Shown piece by piece: positions 44,501 through 57,169 of a stretch of DNA of 64,000 nucleotides. Position 1 is the first letter of the stretch. Every line of letters starts with the position of its first letter. The stretch comes from Pholis gunnellus. Taxonomy: Eukaryota; Chordata; Actinopteri; Perciformes; Pholidae. The stretch spans positions 22,297,714-22,361,713 of the forward strand of contig OU342808.1 of the NCBI GenBank assembly GCA_910591455.2, given 5' to 3'. Below the pieces are notes generated by a model. The model worked only from the letters and a program-made list of their open reading frames with translations, had not been told where the DNA came from and did no database searches. The translations under genes and the position numbers were made by a program.

Positions 44501-46762
44501 CATCAGCTGCTGCAACTACTCTAAGAGAGAGAGAGAGTTTCTGGTCAGTTCAATACCTGTCATTACCAGAAGGGGGCAGTGGTGCTGTTACTCTCACTTG
44601 TATGTCAGTTGATCCCCAAAAAAATGGGATTCTCCAACTCTGCAGAGCATCAGAGCCAAAGATCTGAAACTCAACCAGACGAAGTAGACCTAACTCCGAC
44701 TCTCTGTCGACAACGGATCTGAGATGCATTGTGGGTCTTTCTCTCTGCTCTGGTGTCACAGTGTCAGTGACTGAGAAGCCCTGTAGGCAGAGAGGAAGGC
44801 GCTGTGGTGCAGATATACCGCCCTTTAGCTCGTCCTCAAACTGTGCTCACAGATTCAGCTTTGTTTGAGTGTTAATGAAGGCAGGGACAATGGTATCAGA
44901 CAGAGGCTCCACGGGGACGAGTGTCCTGAGCTCTATATTTAACGCGGTATATCCCTGTGTGTGTGGGGTTTTTTTTCAGAGTATTGCTTTTCTGTATTGT
45001 TGTGTCAGGGGCTGATGGGTGAGAGGACATCCTCTTCTGTAGAGTGTAACAGGTGCTGCGGGTCCCCAAGGACCAATAGGGAAGAGCTCTCTGTGAAAGG
45101 TACACAGTTTACCCGCCTGTGAATAGAACATCTGAGAGAGGATGCTTCATGACATTACAGTGTGTGTGCAGCACGGGGGTGCAGCGGCAACAAATAGATT
45201 ATTGTCTGAAAACGTCTCCCTGTTGTGCTGCAAATAGAGATGCAGAGTAGGAGTTAATTTACATTTTTTATCGTAGTTTATTAGTTTATCAAGCAGGTGA
45301 CTATTTCAACAAAGTTCTTAAAGGCTTATTGACAGTTGAGTAGGATCAGAAACTTTTAATCTGTGAGGGAAATAATCGATCACATGTACCTGCTCTGTTA
45401 ACAAGATTTGACCTGTTGAATGTTTGTGAACCGAAACCTCGTCAATACAAGTAATGAAGGTGTGCAGGATTCCTTGGGTCATTGATTTATCAAGCAAAAA
45501 TAACAAACATTATCGGCTCCAAGGGTGCAAGTTCACTTTCCTGTTTGTTTTTTATGATCTCAATGTGACTGGTTTTGGACTGTTGGCTGAACTTAACAAG
45601 GAATTTCAGGAACGCTCAGGGAAAGAGTGCTATTCATCAGCTTTAAGGTTTTATAGATAACTTTAAATAACTCTAGTAGGGAAACTTCTTCCAACGAAAA
45701 TTGTCCAACTTGTTTATTTAGAGGTTTTCTTTCACCCACATTTTGAGTCAGTTTAATTGGCTGCAATTAAAAGCATATCCTCAGGATTTTAAATCTATTT
45801 GCTTTGACTACACCGTGTCCGCTCGAGGTCCAATCACTCACTTGTTCTGTCAGTCTAAATCCTCCATCTCTATTACTTCAGTAGTAGCTATAGTTGTAAT
45901 ATTATCACAGAAATCCCTGATCTGTGTAAAAATATTCAATTCCTTGCCCTTTATTGCAAGTATGGGAATCCATTTCCATGTTTTTGAGTTGCCAGATAAA
46001 CTAAAAACAAGTAAGGGGAGTAACCGTCGGCCGAGAATCTGAGAATAAAGAACAGGGTTGAAAAAAAGTCTTATATATTCCATTATTAGATGGGAAAATG
46101 CCCTAAAAGACAAGCATATAATAGAAGCAGGACGTCTCTCAGGACCCGAAAGTATCCGTTTTACTCCTTTGGCATTTTTCACAGAGGATCTGAGGTCACT
46201 TCCTGTTTGTTATTCCCGATTGCTATCATCCTGAAAGGCCCGGCAGCTGTTTTCCAACAATCCAGGAAGTCCTTTCTTAATTTGTTATGCCGCCATCACC
46301 TCCTCTCTTTTTTTTTTCCTAATTCCCAAAGAAACCCCGGCGCAAAGCAAGCGAGCACTTATCAGTCGGGGACTTAAAACGTGTTTATTTACAGATCATC
46401 AGGGAGCTCGGCCAAGAGGACTTCAAATTAAGCTGCCTGCTGGACTTCAAAACCCGGAGATTTGGGTCCCTCGGTGAGGCGTCAGGGGCCGCGCTCTTGT
46501 TGCCATGTTTGATGGCGTCGACAGCCATTCGCGGGGCTTCAAAGAGCAACGTGGCGGCTGCAGATGTGTGACTGCTCACAGGGTCCTAATCTGTTCAGAG
46601 GAGGGGGGGGGGGGGAGGATCCGATCCGGAGCTTTTTCATCCAGACACTCAGAGACACGGCTTTTTCCAAGAGGCCTGCTGTAATACAGTGCATTAGTAA
46701 GATAAAGGCCTCTCCTCACAGCTGTCTCATGCTGAAAGACTCTTGGAAAAACTGGCTCGGGG

Positions 46763-46798
46763 TGGATCTGGGAGGATCTGGGAGGATCTGGGAGGATC
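46763..46798. repeat. GGATCTGGGA decamer, 3.5 copies
   Basis: Perfect head-to-tail decamers GGATCTGGGA ending in GGATCC. No coding context. Confidence 0.9.
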
Positions 46799-47714
46799 CT
46801 TTCCCGTCTCTACGGCTGTATCTCTCCTGCAGGTTTCTTTCCTCGCAGTCTCACACTTCCTTTCAAACCCTTGAGCTTGGCCTTCTTCTTGCCCATAAAT
46901 CTCTCTTATCATTGTTATGATAAGGTCTCCTCGTGGTGCTGGTTCACAACAGTGTGCACTTAACTGCAAAGCCTCAGCCATTTTTGTTTCAGATTTTTCT
47001 CAGGCATATGAATTACCAAGCACTACGAAAACCTCACTCCCTTAAAACACCTTAATCTAAATGATTGTTTGATACGGCAGCCAGAATTCCTTTATTTATC
47101 AAAAATACATTTTAAAAGTTTATATGAGTCAAATCAAGCAGAAATCTTCCAAAGCTTTAGTGCAACATTTCCTCTTTACATTATGTCCTTACCTTTTTTC
47201 AGATGATTACAGACAGTATAAGTGTTCATACAGGCACCTGAGATTTTTCTGACATTTGAAATATTTAACAAATCCATAAATTATCACCTCAAGATGCAGT
47301 TTAGGGACACAAGAAGTCTCAAAAACTAAACCCCTTAAACAAACCTTAGTTTTAACACCTCTAATTAACACATTAAATAGATGTTAAGCAGTCAATGACG
47401 TTCCCCTTCATTCACACATTTCTATGAGATCCCTCAATTATGAATTAAAGGTATTATTAAAGTATATAACAGGTTCTCCAAAGACCAAAGCACCTTGATT
47501 TTAAAAGCGCTTAGTTAAGAAATTGAGTAGATTTTAAGGGGTAAATGACTTCCTCCTTAATAATTAATTTACATTTATGGTTAAAATGAAGGGATTCAAT
47601 CTTTTCGTGGAACAGAATATAAAAACATGAACGATACTTTTGCAGGATAATTTCCACAGAGACAAGGAGAGAAAATCTCCTCTAATTGGCCGTGAGGGTA
47701 GTAGTTGCTCCTGT

Positions 47715-48148
47715 CCAATGAGAGTCGGCGCTGGCTCTTGTTGTGTTTGTATTTATAGAGTGAGGACGGCAGAGTGATGGATTGAAGTCAGTAGACAGGC
47801 AGCAGACGAGCCGGGACACGGAGAGGACGACACCAGACCGGGGAGGAAGGGAAGCAGTGGAGATGAAGGGAGGGAGGGAGGGAGGCCGAGCCCCAGACGT
47901 CACATCTGCCACCACAACTCCCAAGGGGCCTCCAGGGCATGGGAACTTCTCTCGTCTACACCCAACCCCCCCCCCTCAATGCTCCAACCAGTCTCTCCAC
48001 CGGCCTGGGACCTGGTCTGCCTGGAGGGGACCCAGTTGTCCCACTCGTTTCCCTGACTGTCACACTACTGTTGTTGCTTTTTATAGTCTTTGTCTCGTCA
48101 TCTTTGACTTTTCCTTCCCTTCTCTCTCTCTCTTTTCTGTCTCTGTCT
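47715..48148 (+). promoter_or_regulatory. promoter-like stretch with possible first exon
   Basis: CCAAT (47715-47719), then TATTTATAG about 35 bases on (47750-47758), then a GC-rich purine-heavy block with (GGGA)n repeats, resembling a CCAAT/TATA promoter and leader. An open frame from 47782 (164 codons) and another from 47939 (hydrophobic LVSLTVTLLLLLFIVFVSSS) overlap it. GTATGT at 48149 could be a donor. Neither frame has a recognisable domain and both run into a pyrimidine tract, so coding is doubtful. Confidence 0.25.
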
Positions 48149-49978
48149 GTATGTTCTTCGTTTTACAAGCCCTCCCAGCCATGATGGTGGTGATCCTCAC
48201 TCAGTTTCATGTGTGCAGATGTCTGGTTCTAACCTGTGTTTTCACGGACACGTTCGCGCTTTTGCATCAGTTTTGATCGGACTCTGTACTCCAGTGTACT
48301 GGAATGAAATCAAACAATGTTAAAGCGCAAACTTTCAGCTTAAATATGAAGATATTTCCATTCACATCATGAAATTATCTAGGAAATGTAACCCTTCCCC
48401 CAAGGGTTAAAAAGGCTGCAAGCCCGACAGTAGTTTGCCAAAGACTCTTAAATTAAGTAGAGATATATGATGAATCGATCGGCTGAACATTTTATCAGAA
48501 ACTACAATCATTTTTGAAGCAAATACGCCATAAATGCACAACTTCCTGTCACTAGAATTGTGAAGATTTGCTGGTTTTCTTCGCCTTCTATTACAGTAAA
48601 TAGGACCACTTTAGGTTTTGTACTGTTGGTCCGACAGAATAAACAATTCAAGCCGTCGCCTTCAGTTCTTGGAAATTGTGTTTATTTTTTTGAACTATTT
48701 CCTAACATTTTACAGACTAAATTATTAATCCAGAAATTAATCAGAAAATTAATTGATAATGAAAATAATCATTAGTTGCAGCCTGATACTCGAAGTTCAC
48801 TTGCTTTCTTTGCTTGTTCGGCGCTTTCAATCGCATATCACAATCTGCCCCTGTGGATCGAGTGAAAGTGCTGAATTTCAGCTTTGTTTTGAGGGTGTTG
48901 ACGTCCACATGTGACCTCCATCCACTGAGGAAGACTGTGAGATGCGCTTGAGAGCTCTAGAAAAATAGTCTGGAACTTAATTTGGGGTCTCCTGGTGGAC
49001 AACAGGTTAGGGATGCTGGCCATGTAATCGCAACATCTCACATTTTATGTCGTCTACTCTACTATTTTGGCATATTCGTGTTTTAAAGGCCAAGAAGAAT
49101 GTGAACACTTCAAATAACCACATAGTAACTAAGTATAACCAAGGCTATGAAAAACCAATACTCTAACTAAAGAGTAACTAAATGTCGATTCTTAGTCGGG
49201 TCTACTCACCCTGTCGAGAGGCAGCGATGTTGAGCTCTTTAGAGAGTGAACTCACACCTCCGCTTGAGCTGCTTTGGTCCAAACCACAGTGGAAAAGTTT
49301 GTTCTTGTACTTTGGAAACAACTGTTTTGGTGAGCTGCCATCCTGGAGGGCAAAAGATTTCGGGTGGAGTTCGAAAAGAAAAAAAGCTCTTGTGACTTTT
49401 GCTCTGCATTATAGACTTGTATGTGATCTTTCTTGTAATTCACAGCACATTGTCTGGTGTTCAGACCAGGTGAAGCACATGTAGTTGATTATAACCGGAC
49501 TGCTGACTTGTAATGAATTCCACTTATCTTGACTCCAAGTTTGCCCTATTAATCTAGTTATGTAGCACTTTCTTAAGTTATGTGTAACTGCTACTGCAGC
49601 CATTGTACTTCGGCATAAACATATGTTTACTCTACTAACGACCTGGAAAGTATTTATTTTTAGAGATGCTGCCAAAGTTCAAATGGCTTTTGTCTAACTG
49701 AGCCAAAAACAAAATGACTGAATGCTCTGGACCCAACACGCTCGGTATGAATGTGCTCGAACACATGTGTAACACAAGATTTATATCGGTTGCAAACAAA
49801 GTAGCTATTTGTGTCACATTGTTGCGTTTACATCTCCGTTTTGACAGTCAAGGTTACCATGCCACATTATCCCCTCTCCGCTCGCATGTCTGCAGTAATA
49901 CAGCAGTTAAACCCCTGCCAGCTGTTAACAATGGCATGCTGTGTGTGTGAGTGTGTAAAAGACCTCTGTGAAGGCTGT

Positions 49979-50031
<53 letters not shown>

Positions 50032-51562
50032 TGTGAGGCGCACATGCATGTGCAGCAGCTGTCGGCGGCATGTAGGTCCTGCAGCCAGCGGCCAAAACAC
50101 AGCGGCCGGCTGCTCCCGGAGCTCATAGCAGCACGGCCGCGTTCACACGTTTACAGCTAACCGCTGCCATTTCTTTGTAGACCGTGTCAATATTATTACA
50201 ACAATACACGTTCCAGACTCCAAAAATATCTCTGAATATTATGTGGCCTGTATTTATTGAACATTTTCTACTACACACTTTTTAACCGTTCCTTTATCTT
50301 TTGAGAGAGAGAGAGTTCATAACAGAAAAGAAGAGGAGGAAGACATATTAAAGTTATGAGAAAGACATCATTTCTGTGCAGCATTTGGATCTCTAGTCTC
50401 CTGGAGGACAAAACAAATATACAAGTTGTTTTTTTCCCGCCACTTTGGATTTAATCTAATAAACAAACTATCAAGATGAAATGCTGAGCCTGTGAACAAT
50501 ACCACTAGTATGACTAAAAACACGTCCATTTCAGTAGAAACCACTAAAAACTCATATTGATTGATGCAGTACAAAAACCTTACTGTTCATGATAAAAAGA
50601 AAACCCAAACTGGATTAGTCACTTGCCTTTTCAATGTTTTTCTTGTGTGGGGTCATGTGAACAAGCGACGGTCATCAAGTCTTGAGGTGTCGCCTCCCCC
50701 TCCTCTGAACGGCTAACTTGGCAGCAACAGCTGATATTTCATAAAAGTATAACGTTACTTCTTGGACCAACAACAAATTAACATCAGACAGATGGCTCAT
50801 ACTTGTCTCTGCTCAGGTTTCACAAAGCGGTCCTGTATGTGTGGTTTGTCTCAAGTCAGTCGACACATGTCCGAGTGTGGCACAGTCAAATAACGCTTGA
50901 TGTTTTGTTTTGACCAGTGGTCTCAGAATCCTGCATCAAGACAATTTATGGTCACGATCACAGCACAACTGGGATAAATACTTTTCGGTTTTGTCTGTAA
51001 ATATTGGCTCATAACAACTTGCTGATAAGTAGGTGAACCAGGGGCTGTCTGGATAAACTGTTGAGTAAAACCCCCAAGAAGTAACAAGATGTCTTTCATT
51101 TATTTTTGTAACTGGACTCAGAACAAGGCACATAATCATTTAAGGTTACATAATATAAATCCAGGGTGCCAATCTATCTGCTATTGAGAAAATCCATGCA
51201 CGTTATCCCATTACGTTTAGGAATAATTAACTAGTGAGTTGAGATGAATCATGGTTGACAAAACAATTTCACCACGAGGTCATGTCAGTATTTGTGTCAC
51301 ACGATCTTCCTCAGCAGGTTGTATCGTCTTCTTATCTCACAGATGAAATCTGTAAAAGACCACGTTTGCATAGTCCAGCTCCTTTACTACAAATGTGACT
51401 TACTTCTAAATGCATGCTGAAGTACACCCCTGAAACTTGTTTGATATTATGGAGCTAACTGTCAAAACTTGTATTGTCAAAAGTATTTGCGTAACGACAA
51501 AACAAACTCAAAATATTGTGAGGAAATAAACACGGGACCAGTGTCAGTCTGTCTGTGGAGAC
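48149..51562. other. gene-free interval
   Basis: Apart from the GT microsatellite I see no exon, RNA gene or clear repeat. A CG-containing patch near 50050-50150 is the only compositional feature. Confidence 0.4.
49976..50036. repeat. (GT)n microsatellite
   Basis: About 25 GT units with two GA interruptions; overlapping reading frames on the other strand are repeat artefacts. Confidence 0.95.
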
Positions 51563-52753
51563 ATGAGGTCTGTGGTGCTTTTTGTGTCTGTCATGGCGAC
51601 AGTCATTCACGGCATCCAGCCAGAGACGGACAGACGATGTGTTGAGAGGGATATTAAGCCGAGGCTCAGCGATGCAGACGCATCTGACCTGAGATCAGTA
51701 ATCAAGGGCTGGTGTTTGACAGAGTACGTACTGTATACATCCAGCGCTGTACTCCACATTGACACTGAGTTCATCTCACCTTTTTTTTTTGGTGGATTTT
51801 AGGAATTCCATTAAAATGTACATACAGCTCAGATTTTACAATATCTTGGCACAAGATAAATAATGTTTGACTTTTGATTTTTTGACACCTGCCCTGTGCC
51901 GAGTATCATTTGAAAAAGTTTCACTTTAACTGTAGTTTATTTCTAGAGGTACATTTTTAGTTTGTACTTATTTCTGGTGTCTGGTGGTTTCTGTGTCTGT
52001 TAACTCAACTTCATTTCAGCCAACGACATGAAAAAATGACCATATTTGTATTCCTTGCAGTGTGAAGACATCTTTGAAACAATATTCAGACCTTTATCTT
52101 GGGAAATAAAATGCTTTAATGCTCAAAGTCTATTCTATCTTTCATTAGTATTTCATACTTTGGTACTAATTTGGGCAAAATAGAGACAAAGTTCTGACAG
52201 TTATTTTGAGTTTTGTTGTTGAATTTAGCGGTATTTGTTGATTTAAATAATTGAAATATCGACTTCATTTAAATAAAACTTCATTTTTTTATTTTGGAGT
52301 GTAGGTTTTTTTTCTCGACTCACAACCTCAGTATTTTTTAAATCGTGTCTTTGTTTAAATCTTTAACTATTATGTAATCATCACATTCTCATATTCCTGC
52401 ATTAAATCCCAAAGTAAAACTCCGCCAGCAGTCTAATGTTGCTTTTATGTTACTTACCATAAAAGTGACCTCAACAGCTTGAACCGTAGCTGTTTGCTCT
52501 CAGTGTGAATTCTTCGTTTTGCAGTGAAATCAGCTTTGGCTTCCTCCTGACAGGCGAGAACTCAATAGAGGGAACAAACTCGACACTATCCGGAGATTCA
52601 TACGCTCGTTCACAATCAAGGCCTGAATTACACCTTATCACCACCAACAATGTCCTTATTCAGGTCCCCGACATACAAGGCACTGATCCAACAACAATAA
52701 GCTGGCACACACACACAAACCTTTCTAATATACTTGTGAGGACAATACATTGA
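51563..52753 (+). CDS. candidate two-exon gene for a small secreted protein (129 aa)
   Basis: Exon 1 (51563-51723) encodes a signal peptide (MRSVVLFVSVMATVIHG) and a charged segment with Cys in DRRCVERD and GWCLT, and ends at the strong donor GTACGT. Exon 2 (52525-52753) follows a strong acceptor (TTCTTCGTTTTGCAG) and continues in frame (161+229 = 390 bases). It adds a Ser/Thr-rich part with one NST sequon; further on are NLS. The last 20 or so codons run into a CA-rich dispersed repeat (CACACACACAAACC, TACTTGTGAGGAC), so the true C-terminus may differ. Two Cys only, no known domain. Reading frame, signal peptide and both splice sites agree, but no family match supports it. It could be a fish-specific secreted peptide or a decayed gene. 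Confidence 0.35.
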
Positions 52754-52850
52754 CTCATATGAATTCCTTGGAGGTTTAATTTGACTTTAACCATCAGTGA
52801 TACATGCGTTACCCCAACACTTCCATTCGTGGGGACCTTAAAAATGTGAT
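52705..52850 (+). repeat. CA-rich dispersed repeat fragment
   Basis: CACACACACAAACCTTTCTA, CTTGTGAGGACAATACATTGA and TTCGTGGGGACCTT are pieces of a frequent teleost repeat with GTGGGGACC motifs. Confidence 0.5.
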
Positions 52851-53119
52851 ACTGTGAAATAAATGTTGTCCAAATAATAACTATATATGACACATACAAC
52901 ACACACACACACTGGTGAAGAACTCCAAAAATCTGTTTCATGTGTGTGAAAAGTATAAAACCAGTGAAATATGATATTCTGGTTAAGCTCTTTACCTTTT
53001 TGCATCGATGACTCACTTTCTGTCTCAAAAGAATTGTATCGTCACCTTGTGTCCTAGAACTCAAGTTTATGTGCAATTTTATTTTTGTAAGTTATGTTTT
53101 TAAGCTGCTCTGATTATAT

Positions 53120-53280
53120 CTAAGGGCCACATTTTAGGAGCGATGGAGTCGTAGTTTTTTTGCTTTACCTGTAGGCCACCGTAGGATTTCCGACTCGCAT
53201 GAAGGGAGGAGTGAGCGGAGGAGTAATCTGCAACCTCACCACTAGATGCTATTAAATCCTACACACTGCTCTTTTATAGT
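53120..53280 (-). repeat. short dispersed repeat (copy 2)
   Basis: TCTGCAACCTCACCACTAGATGCTATTAAATCCTACACACTGC parallels the copy at 10140-10310; described here by its shared words CAACCTCAC and ATCCTACACACTGC. Confidence 0.7.
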
Positions 53281-53289
53281 TTTATCAAA

Positions 53290-56200
53290 AAAACATATTG
53301 AAGGGAAAACAAATGAAATACGTCAGTTAATATTTTGCAATATGTTCTGTGTCAACATTTTGCAACTTGGCAGAAATGTTCATTTAAAAACATTTCTTCA
53401 CTGTGTAAACATTTTGTAAAAACACAATTCAGGTGGCATTTTATCACAAAACACATTTGTTGTTGCAAATTAGTGGAATATAAATGTAATCTCTAAGCGA
53501 CATATTTGATATGCAAGATCTGGTCGACAATGTTTTTGACATTTTTGGAGTATTTCAGCAATATTTCGATACATTACTAATGTAGGAGTTTTCTGTGTAA
53601 CAAGTGGACTTTTCCAACTTAACATGTGATCTTTAAGTATTTGAGTGTGACAAAGTATCTGGTCTTAATATATTAAAAAAGAAAATATATATATATATAT
53701 AGACATTTCTCATTTAACTTGTTAAAGGTCTCCTCTAGCATTTCTTTAGATAAGTGCAAGCCATTTTTGTATGAAGTTCAATTAGACCATGAGACAAAAA
53801 AAGATTGAGCAGATTGACCAGGATGCTTTAGAATCTGACATAATTCAATGCAGAAAGGTTAATCCGTCCATCCATCCATCTGTACCCACTTATCCTCGAG
53901 GGTCTTGGGAAGAAAGGTTCATGTTAAATAAAACTTAAAGAGCTGAGTTTCCGTTTTGATATTATCAGATGAAGACCAGACGGTTCTGACTGTAGCGGAA
54001 AGTCTCAAAACCTCCTTAAAAACCTCCTGACCCGCTGTTTCTCTCCATCCGTCACCGCCCGTCCTCTGGGGGATCTGTGGCTTTTATTAACTCCCCACAT
54101 AAACGCTAATAAACCTCTCATTTGTCATGAGATGTATCCTGCAGCTTGTTAAAGTCCGGTACTTCCCAGGAGCTTTTAGCTGAACGACATCTCCCATGCT
54201 GCCCTGTCAGACCTGCTGGGAATCCCAGGCGACCGCTAGGAGATGAAAATTGCCCGAATGCCTCTTCACCGACGCTGCCTGATTAATTGGCACGATGCCG
54301 CAGATGGGCCTCGTGTTGATACCAATAATGGCTGTTACAGGAGCTGGTGTTGATCTCTGTCACGTGCACTCTGCTGCTCTTTGCCCACACACAGGAGGAA
54401 GGGTGATGCTAATTGATAAGAGTGATAGAAAGCACAACAGGAGGCATCAAAGGCTGGAACATCAAGAGAGACGGCACATTTTCAGCACACAGAAAAGAGA
54501 GGAGGAAGAATAGAAACGAACGAAGAAAACAACAAGGATGAGAAATAGATAGGAAGGCTGGTGTGGAGAGAATGAACCACGGTGGTGCATTTTCTCCTCA
54601 GTAAGCCCCGTGTTGAGCAGAGGCAGCTGGGAGTTTGGCAGCTGTTCAATCCCTAATGAGCGACCATCTCCCTGACCCTGCCTCGTCCCTCTCTTCCTCC
54701 CTTCATCCCTCAGTTCAATAAACCCCCTCAGTCCGAAACCTCCCGCCTCTCCTCTCCTTCGCCTCACTCCAGCCAGCTCTCCGCAATTAGGAGAAGGACC
54801 AAACATGATTGCGATGAAAGGACGAGAGCCTGTGTGGCCCGCGTCGCCGTCGGCTCGACTGTGTCAGAGCCAGACGCCTCGTTGGGCTCAACATTGTCCG
54901 TCAAGCTTTTGTTCCCGGAGGAGACCAGAGATAGAGAGAGGTGATGACCAGTGCACCCAGACCAAGAGGAGGGCTGCAGAAGTCTGCAGTGTTATTCAGG
55001 CAGAGTTTCACCAATAAATTGGTCAAACCAAAGTGGCAACTTTGGGTTCCCAGGGCTGAAAAATTAGGCCAATGTGGAAGAAAACAACTTTTTCACGTGC
55101 AGGAACATTTTAATGCATCTCCAGCAGTGATTATGAAAAACACAAGTTTATATTTTGAGCTGCCAGGTAGGTAAAGCAACAGTTATATCATCAGTAACTC
55201 ATTCAGTTGCGAACTGTTTTAAAAAGTCTCATGTTGGTGCCTTCAAGTGCTTCTAGGAAAGTACAACACCTGATGCAACAAACTACCAAACATACTTACG
55301 TCTGAATGCTGTGTTCAACAGTAATATAAAGCCCAAACCTTTCACTTTTGAGTTAAAAAAGTTTTTCATCATGTTATAGTTATCTTAGCTTGCTTTAGAT
55401 GAAATCAGATTATGTCAAAAGGCCACAGTGAATGCACACTGAATAGCTTTTGTTTTGTTCTTTCTCTCTTTCCCTGGTGTTGAATGCATCAACTGGCCTC
55501 CATTTCTGTATCACAGTGAAGGTCAAATGTGCGTTTATTTTTGCCAGTGTTACGTTAATGTTGCATGATAATGAAGTTGTAAGTACAGATTGATTTGAAG
55601 AGTCTGTACTGCTTTATCTCACAGATATTATCTAAAACATTTACATATGCAGTGATTTTATGCAAAACATTGGCTCTCTGCAGGTGAAATCTGTAAATAT
55701 CAGTACTGGTATCAGCCTTCAACAACCCATAGAGGCTGATTGGATGATCCGCCGCTGTTGGCCATTCCAGCTCCAGCTCAGTGACTCTGAATGGACGGGC
55801 AGAGGCCTCAGTGAGGCTGCTGGGACGATCAGCAGAGGGATCATTACGAGTAAAAATAGCCCTCTTTGTGAATGTGTAGCGATATGACAGAGTCTGTGGG
55901 ACTGACTTTTAGTTTTACTGTTGCCACACAAACACCCAACAACCAAAACATTAACACAGCTTAACCTATTTAAAATATATATATATATATATAATCATGT
56001 TATGCAAAGTCTCACTGATCGTTCTGCCAGCAATTTAAAGGATAAACACGTTCATGATAGCAGCTGCTTGATGAGATCGGTAACTGTCATTTCTTCGTAC
56101 TGCATGCAAATATTTCTGTAGGTGAACAGTTTGACTCAAAACACAATCAAAAGTGAATCTCTATGTAGCAGCAGGGTAAGCACTGTGTGAACGTAAACAT

Positions 56201-56850
56201 CAATATTATTTCCTCATCTAGGACTTTTTCCCAGGCTCCAAAGGAATTTTGTTACTGTTTTTAAAAAAAGATACGGGGTTGGTTGGTAAACAATAGCCAA
56301 TAACCCTCAGGCTTTTTCCTTTGTGCAGAGAGCGGAAAAACCAACGGTTGACTGAGATGAAACAGGATGACAGGTGTCAGATGAACGAAACAGGAGTCCG
56401 ATGGTCTCGGAGATACTCGATGGCAGCAGGGTGCCTTGGCCAGGAGAGAGTAACTCCATCACGCAGCGTCGGCATTTAAAAACCCATCACAAACAGAGAG
56501 GGAACGTCTTGTGTGGGGAAACTGATGAAATGTGTGATAAGAGTTTGTGAGGCTGCTGGAGGTGTGAATCTCACAATCGCCTTTTCCTGGAACTGGAAGC
56601 CGGCTGTTTTTTAATGTTGGAAGACAGCACTTCAGTCTTCACAAGGGTTTAGAAACATTTATATGGGAGGGGCTGACTGGGGCAAAAATTCAAAGGACAC
56701 ATTTGAGGATTCAGTGAAAATGTATGAAGACAATAACAATAATGAACTGTGTTTTAGATACCACTGTAATAAATGAACTAATAACTAACTAATTGGTTTA
56801 TAGCCGTGGATAGAGAAGGTGGACATAGAACAGCTACAAATAACACAGCC
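53290..56850. other. gene-free interval, possible conserved elements
   Basis: No exon supported. The block 54030-54380 is GC-balanced with homeodomain-like TTAATTGG and E-box CACGTG words and lacks repeat hallmarks, a possible conserved non-coding element. AT dinucleotide runs occur near 53685-53700 and 55973-55992. Confidence 0.35.
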
Positions 56851-56851
56851 T

Positions 56852-57168
56852 CCCTGTGGTCGTTTGGTTTCTCTTTGTAGTTGTCTCGTGTCACTTTGTG
56901 GGCATTTTCCTTCACTTTGCACTTGTTTTGCATCTTTGTGTAGTTGTTTTGCATCACTTTGTGGTCTTTAATCATTACTTTGTGGTCATTTTGCCTCTCT
57001 TTACGGTCTTTCTACTTTACTTTGTCTTTTTATGTCACTTTGAGGTTGTTTTGCATCATTTGTGGTCTTTTTTTACGTCACTTTGTGGTGGTTTTGCCTC
57101 TTATCGAGTCATAGTGTGGTCCTTTTTGTATCTCTTTGTAGTCGTTTTGCATCACTTTGAGGTCTTAT
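56852..57168. repeat. degenerate minisatellite, unit about 20-24 bases
   Basis: At least ten imperfect repeats of the form TTTGCATCACTTTGTGGTC with variable middle. The plus-strand open frame of 117 codons across it is a repeat-derived hydrophobic run without meaning. Confidence 0.8.
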
Positions 57169-57169
57169 C

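Larger units (their letters stand above)
41851..47690. other. gene-free interval with repeat fragments
   Basis: No supported exon. It holds a repeat scrap at 42655-42735, the eroded element at 44040-44500 and a short 10-mer tandem at 46763-46798. Segments around 43260-43460 and 46380-46560 are GC-balanced and could be regulatory, without sequence proof. Confidence 0.4.

Noticed and set aside
49854..50126. Minus-strand frames rich in Thr-His
   Set aside because: Translation of the GT/CA microsatellite.
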